From Ottelia alismoides (taxonomy: Eukaryota; Streptophyta; Magnoliopsida; Alismatales; Hydrocharitaceae), in contig JAZKJV010002611.1 in the NCBI GenBank assembly GCA_037367405.1, forward strand, positions 1,612,001 through 1,676,000: a stretch of 64,000 nucleotides of DNA. Direction: 5' to 3'. Below are positions 55,904 through 64,000 of the stretch, piece after piece (the stretch's first letter is position 1; each line of letters starts with the position of its first letter). Under the pieces are notes generated by a model. It had not been told where the DNA came from. It saw nothing but the letters and a program-made list of their open reading frames with translations, and searched no databases. The translations under genes and the position numbers were made by a program.

Positions 55904-58900
55904 TGATGAATCCCCATTCATCACTCTTTATTCTTTTATTTTAGCTAAATATCTTGGCAAAACATCATGCATATAGTTGTAAATATAATAAGTTACCAAT
56001 AAGCGTGCATTTGTAAATATCAATAATTAGCATGTATTTGTGCAAAAATAAAATAATAAAGAATAAAAGAAAAAGAGGGAAATATTTAGAATAAATATTG
56101 AGTGACCTAATCCAAAGAGAGGGCCCAACATGGGCCTGATCGCCAAATGAAATAAGTAGAGAAAGATAGGGCCACTCTACCTTGTATATATTCCCTCTAT
56201 GTATATAGATATTTTATTTTCATAGAAATCAAAATAAAAATGTGTTTATATTACCTTGTATATATTTCTAAAATAAAAAAAATTAAAAAAAATAAAAGTA
56301 AAAACAAAATAAATTCTCTCACCTGGTATGAAGTACATGTATATATGTATCATATCCATATTTATTAAGCACTTGTAAATAACTCATAAAAATAAAATAA
56401 AAATTATTTTATACTCTAAATTTTATGTCGTAAAATGGGGTTATTTGTACAAAAATAAATAAAATAAAAATAAAAATAAAAATAACTAAGTATTTTATAC
56501 ATGTATATAATGTAATACAATGTATATACCTTAATTTATTTTTAATAAAAATAAATAAAAAATCACTAAAAAATAGTTTAGAAAAAAGGGACATTTTTCA
56601 TGTTGAACATATTTTAAAATAAAATCGTTTTTGATTTTTAACTTGTTTTCCAAATAATTTTGACTCTGGAATTTTCTGATTGGTCCAGGAGGGATGTTGA
56701 CCCCGGTCAACTCCCCCTCCTGGACCCTTCTTCGCCCGAATTCGAGTCACGCCTCATCTTCTTGAAATTCTCACTCAGATCTGACCCATCTCCTGCCCCG
56801 ATTTCACCGGTCGCTTCTTCCCCATGGATCAGCGACCCTCGCGGATCCCTAGGGAATGACAGATCTTTCTTGAATTGCGCACTCCACCCGATTATTTCCA
56901 GCCACCTGGGAACACATATAAATTCATCACTCCCTTTCCTAGAGAGGCATCTCGTGCCGCATACTCTCCTTCTACCCTAGACTTCTTCCCCTTGGTGACA
57001 GCTTTCGGCCGAAGCCTTTGGTGGTCGGAGAAGGTAGCTGCAGCCGACGCTCACCCTACGTGGCCGGACTTCCACCACGTTGAGCCTCCCTGCCTTCTGC
57101 AGCGTGGTCGAGGCGATGACCCTGCCCTACTTCACCCCCTATAGCTAAGTATTCATATAGGACCTTCAGGTACCCATGATTTCGATACTAGTACAATTTA
57201 TATCAAATCTTTCATCCGCCGCTCCGCCTGCTTCGACCCGCCGGTCGGAGCTCCATCCGTTTAGATCGACTCCCCAGTTCACTGTCACCCTTCCTCCACG
57301 TCCTGATCATCCAAATCTTGGCTGTACAAGCCAAGATGAGGTTTACGTTCCATCCTCCGCTTCGTCGGGACCACCTTCGCCCTCCATCGTCGCTTCCCAT
57401 CTCTTTAGGTCAAATAACCCCGACCGGAGTGTCCCTCCGAGTCGAAGCTCTCATCTGCAGGTCAAAGCACGTGTGGAATCTCCCCAGACCACATTCGATC
57501 CATCTCGTCGGAGCCCGCCCAGGTCACATAGCCATTCCCGGAGATCCGACCGACAGTGAACTCATCCGACTAATCCACCCGACACGGAGTAGCTACCCGA
57601 TCCGGTCGCCGCTGTCCGATTGTCCATCGGAGTGCTAGATTGTCACCGGTATTCAGGTGAACTTCATCCAGGCGGAGTTCTTCTAGCACCCTCCGTAGCC
57701 GTTGGATCCAGCTTTCACCCCAGATTTGATCGTAGCCGTCCAGAGCCTGGCCTTGTCAGGCCGTTAAAATCTGACATTTAATGGCCCCCGTACGCCCACG
57801 TTCCCTCCCTTAGGACCACCATTAGATCCACCCGCTGTCAGTGCTAGAGCCGCAGGTCATCTTCCAATCAGAGCGCGACCCCCTGTCACCCCACGTGACC
57901 CGCATGAGTCGGTTGGGTAATCTGCTCTGCTCCCCATGCAGTTCTTTTCCTTTATTATTTAGTTTGTAAAATAAAAAGACACAATAGGGTAATTTGCACT
58001 TTTAGTCCTACAGTTTTTAGTATTTACATTTCGGTCCTTCTTTTGTGAATGCACGTGCTTCGCCACGTGCATAGTGGGTTAGTTGCAACTGTTACCCTGG
58101 ATCTCTTGTTGTTCTGAGTTGAATCTTTAGTTTCAGTATTTGCATTTATGCCCCTGTGCGTGTTGGTTTCGGACATGTGCTGAAATTGTGTGAAAATTAT
58201 AGTAGGACCCCTGAGCTTTTGACGCGTGTTATCGTTTGTCCCCTGAAAATTGTTTCCTTTGCAAATTAGTCCATGTGCACTGTATGCTTTATGTTAGTTT
58301 GAATAAATAGAAACTTTGTCCAAAATTTATGAGATTTCGATAGATGGATCTAACCATGGTGTAGGAATTTCTATGAATTTTTGGTTGCAATTTATTTCCA
58401 TTTGTATTTTTAAAAATCCAAAAACCCTAAAAATCTCTACTGTTGGTATTTGAAAATCCACTAAAAATATTAAAAACCCTTTAAAAATTCCAAAAAATTG
58501 TTGTGTGTTGGTTTTGTTTGTTTTTTCTGGACTCCAATTTTTATCGCATTCGCATTTATAAAAACCATAAAAATTGAAAACATTGAAAATCTTATAAACA
58601 CATTAAAAATTCAGAAAAAATCAAAAAATTCTTCTCGTGTAGTTAGCTTTTAATCTATAGTTTCACATAAAATTGTTGTTGGGATTTTACAGGCATTTTA
58701 AGTATTTCTAACTTGCCTTTATATCTTAGCTGTACACTGTTTAGCATTTTCGACCTTGTTTCGTTTTTAGAAAATCAACTAAAAACCATCAAAATTCAAG
58801 AAAATTAACAAAAACATCTGAATATTTCAAAAACCCAAAAATACTTTTAATTAAATTTTCTGAGCATTTTTTAGGCTTTAAATAATTGCTTGTTTGTGAA

Positions 58901-59208
58901 TTGTTGATTGCTTTAACACTTTTTCCTAATATCAAAAATTCCAAAAAAATTGAAAAAACATAAAACCCGCCAAAAATATTTGTCTTTGGATTTCTGACTA
59001 CTTTGTAGCCTAGGCATACCGTGCTCCTTGTGTTCGACCCTGGTAGCTATACTAGGTCAAATAAATAGCTAGACCGTTATTGTTTGCTTGATTTATTGAT
59101 TTTTCTCCTTGATGGTCTTGATTTTCTTAATTGACTTAGCCGTCCGAGTGGTTGAGGTCACAACGACCTGAGGTACCTTTTTACCTTAGTCGCTCGGGCG
59201 CGTCATCA
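55904..59208 (+). repeat. Element B 3' LTR (first of three LTR copies in a row)
   Basis: It begins TGATGAATCCCCATTCATCA directly after the PPT and probably ends GCGTCATCA at 59208. U3 is AT-rich. A nested palindrome at 56682-56726 and a GC-rich stretch to about 57900 follow. The U5 motif GTGCTCCTTGTGTTCGACC lies near 59021-59039. The 3' limit is inferred from the E and third-copy LTR ends. Confidence 0.75.
56682..56726. promoter_or_regulatory. Nested palindrome with inverted W-boxes in element B LTR
   Basis: Outer arms GGTCCAGGAGGG (56682-56693) and CCCTCCTGGACC (56715-56726) are perfect. Inside, GTTGACC (56696-56702) faces GGTCAAC (56705-56711). It lies in the same U3 position as the palindrome pair of E. 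Confidence 0.6.
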
Positions 59209-60637
59209 AGCCTCATCGGTCTTCCAGTTGCACGGTGGGGCTGCTCCAGACCTCGCTCCACCATCCAGTCCATCCGACAATCCGCAGGACGATTAGAGCC
59301 CACACCAATGGACGACACCTGGCTTCTCATGTGCGACTCACGTGCCTTAAGGCCATATTGCTCTTTTTCCCTTGCGCTTATTTCAGTTTATGTTTTGATC
59401 TGTAAAATAAAAGTTATAGTTGAACCTTTTTGCGATCTAGTCCTTGTCGTTTTGGATATTTGCATTTCTATCCTCCCCGCCTGAGACACGTGCTTGGTCA
59501 CGTGCATAATGGTGTATTTGCATTATATACCATGAGCTTTTTCTATGTTATTGATTGAATGTATGTTTTCTTAATTCACTTTTATACCCCTGTGAACATG
59601 GATTTGGCACATGTGCGGATTTAAGTGGATAAATTACATTTTCGACCTATGTTTTTTAGGCTTGTTAGTAGTTGGTCCTGAAACTTAAAATAATTGCATT
59701 TAGGCCCCTAAAACATGTGTTTGTTTTTAATTAAATAAATAATAAAACTACTCCAACAATTCCAAGAAAATTACATGTGGCTCCTGCAACTGTGTCATAT
59801 TTTTGGTAATTTTTTAGACGTATTTAATTTTATTTGTATTTTCTAAAAATAAAAAACCCTAAAAAGTGTCCTTGTCTATTTTAAAAATCACTTAAAGATA
59901 GAAAAATGTCTTTAAAAATTCTAAAAACAGCGGGTGCTTGTTTTGTCTTATTTTAATATCTATGTGATTTTTGTTTCATTCTCTATTATAAAACACTTAA
60001 AAATTAGAAAAGATTGAAAAGCTTATAAAAATCATTGGAAATTCATTAAAAATCAATAAAATGTGTTTCAATTTCTGTATCTAGAGTTTATTTTATATTT
60101 TCATAAAAATTATTGTCAAGATTTTAAAGGCACTTTAGATATTTTTAATGTGCCTTTTTACCTAGGCTGCACACTGCTTGTTATTTTTTACTTTCTTTTA
60201 TTTTTAGAAAATTATATAAAAATCAAAAAAATCCCATAAAATACCAAAAAACATTTTAATATTTTAAAAACATAAAATATTTTTGTTCTGAATTTTTGAA
60301 TGATTTTAGGCCATTAAAAAATTGTGAGTGTACCTTTTTGACCATTTCTTTACTTCTTTTCTTAATAGAAAATCATAAAAAAATTAAAAATTAAAAACCA
60401 CCAAAAATACCTTTATTTCTTGGATTACCTGACTACTTCGTAGTCTTCATTCCATGCTCCCTGTGTTCAACCCTGGTGGCTATATCAGGTTAAAGAACTA
60501 GCAGGACCGCTTGCTTTGATTTTCACTCTTGATTGATTCGCTTTTGTGGTCTGAGTTTTCTTGTTGATTGTGCCTAGCGATTCGGGTCGCAATGACCTTA
60601 GATTTTCCTTAACCCGAGTTGCCTTAGGTCTTCATCA
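59209..60637 (+). repeat. Partial LTR: second copy, 5'-truncated
   Basis: From about 59297 (GGACGACACC...) the sequence repeats the second half of the preceding LTR (from about 57880) and of the following one (from about 62695), ending with the U5 motif (60458-60473) and GTCTTCATCA. 59209-59296 is not clearly homologous to anything I can see. Short frames within are not genes. Confidence 0.7.
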
Positions 60638-60697
60638 GAATGGCATCATTGCTTGAGTTCTCCTTGTTTGATTTGGATAAGTGAGAGAGTGACCCGC
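60638..60697 (+). other. Residual PBS and leader between LTR copies
   Basis: TGGCATCATTGCTTGAGT (60641-60658) begins three bases after the LTR end and is a degenerate tRNA-Asp PBS (11 of 18 bases). About 40 further bases follow before the next LTR. All gag-pol is missing. Confidence 0.65.
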
Positions 60698-63600
60698 TGA
60701 TCAATCCTCATTCATCACTCGTTATTCTTTTATTTTAGCTAATTATCCTGGCAAAGCATCATGTAAATAGTTGTAAATACAATAATTTAGTAATAATCAT
60801 GCATGTGTCAATATTTCGTAATTAGCATATATTTGTGCAAAAATAAAAGAATAAAGAATAAAAGAAAAAGAAAGAAATATTTAGAATAAATATTGAGTGA
60901 CCCAAATCCAAGAGAGGGCCCAATATGGGCCTGATCGCCAAATAAAATAAGTAGGGAGAGATAGGGCCACTTCACCTTGTACATATATACCATCTATGTA
61001 TATAATTTATTTTTATAAAAATAAAAATAAAAAGGTATTTTTATCTCCTTATATATTTTTCTGAAAATAAAATAAAAATTAGAAAAATAAAATAAAATAA
61101 AACTAGAATAAAACTCTCTCTTTCACCTTGTATATAATACAAGTAAATATGTATATTTCCCTATTTAATTTATACTTGTAAATAAATAATAAAAATAATA
61201 CAAAAATTGTTTCATACTCCAATCATTATGTTGTAAATAAATAAAATATAAAATTGGGTATTTGTATAAAAATAATAAAATAAAAGTAATTATATAAAAT
61301 ACATAGGTATTTTATACCTGTATATAATATATTACACAGTATATACCATAAATTATTTTTTATAACAATCACAGCAAAATAATTTGGAAAATAACAAATA
61401 TTTTTCATTTTATACACTTTTTAATTTAAAATCATTTTCTATTTTTTTATTGAATTTGTAAAGTATATTGTAAATACTATTTTCTGATTGATCGGCTGAA
61501 ATGTTGACCGAGGGTCAACGACGCCTCCTACCCGGGTCCAACCCGGATCTTTGTCGCTCGATCTCCTTCTCGACATTTCCCAGCCCGACTCCGATCTCTT
61601 CTCACTTTGGGATTCGGACCTGAGAATCCTCGTACTTCCATTATCCGCGTGTGTCCTTCACCCGATACGATTCCTTCTCAGGGTATCGTGCTTATCTCCG
61701 ATCTTTCCAAACCCTATCGACTCTATAAAATCTTCTCTCTGCCTCCACAGTGCCCTAGCTCACATTGCACCCCTTTCTAATACCCTAGACACCTACGCCT
61801 TAGTAATAGCAACCGGGGCCACTCTTGGTGCTCGGAGAAGTGCTGTGTAGCCGACGCTCAACCATCGTGGCCAGAGAACCACCGCGAGGAGCCTCCTTCG
61901 CCAGCCGCAGCATGGTCGAGGCCACAACCCCAACATTCATCTCCCTTGGAGCTCAGGATCACACTCGGACTTCAGTTAGCCTTCATTTCATTCCTAGCTC
62001 AGTTATTTCGCTCAATTTTCATTCGCACTTCGTTGTCACTCCGCTAGCTCCGACGAGTCGGTCGGAGCTCCGTTACTCTCATTCACCTGCTTAGATCGAT
62101 GCACCTACTCGCCATCCATCCTCTCCCGCAGCCTGGTCACCCTGACCTTCGATCCTCGCATCGAGATTTGGAGATCGGCCTCCTCTACCATCTTCACCGG
62201 AGACCCACCCCCTTCTACCGTCGCTTCTCGGTTTGTCAGACCTAATAACCACAACCAGAGAGTAGCTCTGAGTCAAAGCTTTATGTTGCAGGCCTTGGCG
62301 TGCGTGGAGGGTCCCCATTTCTTCTTCGATCAGCCTCGCTGGAGTAGTCCCATATCCCCATCGTCGTCACGATGATCCGACCGTCAGCTGCTCCATCGGT
62401 CTCGCTCCTCTAATACGGAAGGGCCACGCGATTCTATTGGCGTCTTCCAATCCTTCATCGGAGCTACAGATAATCTCCGGTGCTCCGGCGAAGCTCGCCT
62501 AGATGTAGTTCTTCCAGAGCTCCTCTCAGGCGTTTGATCGAGTCCACCTTCCAGACTTCATCTCAGCCGTCCATCCACTAGAGGTGTCAGACCGTTAGAT
62601 GTCAGATCTAACGGCCCCATACCAGCCACGCCACCGACCAACAGTTAGCCTTAGATCTGACACCTGACAATTCCAGAACTGCCCGATCACGCCCAATCAG
62701 CGGACGACACCTGTCACCCCACGCGCCTCTCACGTGCCTCCATGGGTATATTGCTCATTTTATCATGCATTTCTTTCAGTTTATATTTTAGTCTGTAAAA
62801 TAAAATACACAGTTGGACCTTTTTGCATTCTAGTCCCTGTAGTTTCTCGTATTTACATTTTAGTCCTACGGTGTGGAACCACGTGCTTTGTCGCGTGTGT
62901 TTTTAGGTTATTTGCGTTTTTTCCCTTGAACTTATCTTCTGTTATGGATTGAATATTTACTTTTCATAATTGCAAGTATACCCCTGTGAGTGCTAATTTG
63001 TGACATGTGTGGATATTAGTGAAGAAATTGCATATTGAACCCTAAGTTTTCATTGCACGTTACGTTTTGGTTCTAGAACTTAACGTATTTGCATTTTGGT
63101 CCATGTGAGATGTGTGTCTTGTTCTTGACTAAATAAATAGCATTTTACCTCCAAATATTATGAGATTTTGACAAGTAGCCCTTGCTACCGTATAAGAATT
63201 TTGATGATTTTTCGGTTGTGCTTTGTTTTCTTTTATTATTTTTAAAAATTCAAAAACCCTAAAAATTGTTCCTAGTTGCTTTATAAAATCAACTCAAAAT
63301 ATAAAAATGTCTTGAAAAAATCTAAAAAATTATGGTTGCTTCTTTTGTGTTGTTTTACTTGCTGTGCAATTTTTATTTCATTCCCTTTTATAAAACCCAT
63401 TAAAATTGAAAAAGACTATAAATCTCAGAAAAATCATTAAATATTCATAAAAAATAAAAAATGTGTTTTCTTTTTCTTTAGGTAGATTTGCTTTTGTAGT
63501 TTCACATTAAATTACTACTAGGGTTTTATAGGCATTTTAAATAATTTTAATCTGCCTTTAGATCCCAGCTGTACATTATTTTATGTTTTTATCTTTCTAT

Positions 63601-64000
63601 TATTTTTAGAAAATTAATTAAAAATCAGAAAAACCCCATAAAATTCATAAAAACTCTTGAATATTTTAAAAACATAAAATATTTTTGTTCTTAATTTTTG
63701 AGCATTTTTTTACCCTTAAATAATTTTTTGTGTGTGCTTTCTTCATCTTTTCTCTACTCTTCTTCTTAATTAAAATCATAAAGAAATAAAAAATTTAAAA
63801 AACCACCAAAAATTTCTTCATCCTTTTGTTTGATTACCCGACTACTTCATAGATTTATCATTTCGTGCTCCTTGTGTTCGACCCTATGGCTATACTAGGT
63901 TAAATAATTAGCAGTACCACATGCCTTATTTTTTTGTTGATTGATCTTGTTGGTGATTTCTCATTTTTCTTGTTGAGCCCTGTTCGAGTGATTGAGGTCG
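60698..64000 (+). repeat. Third LTR copy of the element B family, cut by window end
   Basis: It begins TGATCAATCCTCATTCATCA and aligns with 55904 onward at roughly 88% by eye. Inverted W-boxes GTTGACC/GGTCAAC are at 61503-61519. The U5 motif is near 63867-63882. Comparison with the first copy suggests that only about 50 bases of this LTR are missing beyond the window. Confidence 0.8.
61503..61519. promoter_or_regulatory. Inverted W-box pair in third LTR copy
   Basis: GTTGACC-GAG-GGTCAAC. The outer GGTCCAGGAGGG arms of the first copy are not kept here, but the W-box pair is. Confidence 0.55.

Noticed and set aside
1..64000. Pericentromeric location of the window
   Set aside because: Athila nests are common near plant centromeres, but nothing in this sequence (no centromere satellite) proves the position.

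Overview
This window is a block of nested LTR retrotransposons from the nuclear genome of a flowering plant. I see no host gene, rRNA, tRNA gene or CRISPR array. The plant assignment rests on Ty1/copia elements primed by initiator tRNA-Met (PBS close to TGGTATCAGAGCCAGGTT), Athila-type Ty3/gypsy elements primed by tRNA-Asp (PBS close to TGGCGCCGTTGCCGGGGA), a Tourist-like MITE, and AT-rich DNA with C-to-T decay. The species cannot be named from the sequence.

Layout, outermost first. Element B is an old Athila-like Ty3/gypsy copy on the + strand. It supplies the ends of the window and the two gaps between insertions: gag at 1-202 and 10704-11409, protease 11499-12131, reverse transcriptase 12509-13633, RNase H 13634-14335, integrase 52605-53821, a non-coding 3' region, then LTRs from 55904 to the window end. 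Element A (Ty1/copia, - strand, 203-10703, TSD GCAGC) sits in B's gag. It is the youngest and best preserved element. Element C (Ty1/copia, + strand, 14336-52604) sits between B's RNase H and integrase. C carries a 173-bp MITE (19738-19910) and element D (Ty1/copia, - strand, 20033-47319, TSD TATAT). D contains element E (non-autonomous Athila-like, + strand, 25847-42476, TSD GTAGG). E contains F, a probable 3.36-kb solo LTR (32825-36187, TSD ATATC). The stack is therefore F in E in D in C in B. A, C and D belong to one copia family and can be compared with each other.

How the parts work together: A, C and D encode, or once encoded, gag, protease, integrase, RT and RNase H in copia order behind a 1.8-kb untranslated leader. 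B encodes them in gypsy order. E has a gag-like and a protease-like frame plus an acidic frame, but no RT or integrase, so it must have moved using proteins from another element. D's coding region is far more decayed than its LTRs, which also suggests movement in trans. Every coding region is broken. A has only two lesions that I can see.

The most interesting signals are non-coding. First, the copia leader has a ~135-nt domain closed by a stem whose base pairs covary between A, C and D. Second, both Athila-type elements carry a row of hairpins, each followed directly by a copy of the element's own polypurine tract (TATAGGGGG). Third, a 42-nt perfectly conserved block lies in their 3' non-coding region. 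Fourth, the Athila LTRs carry inverted W-box (TTGACC/GGTCAA) pairs. Percent identities and ages are by-eye estimates.
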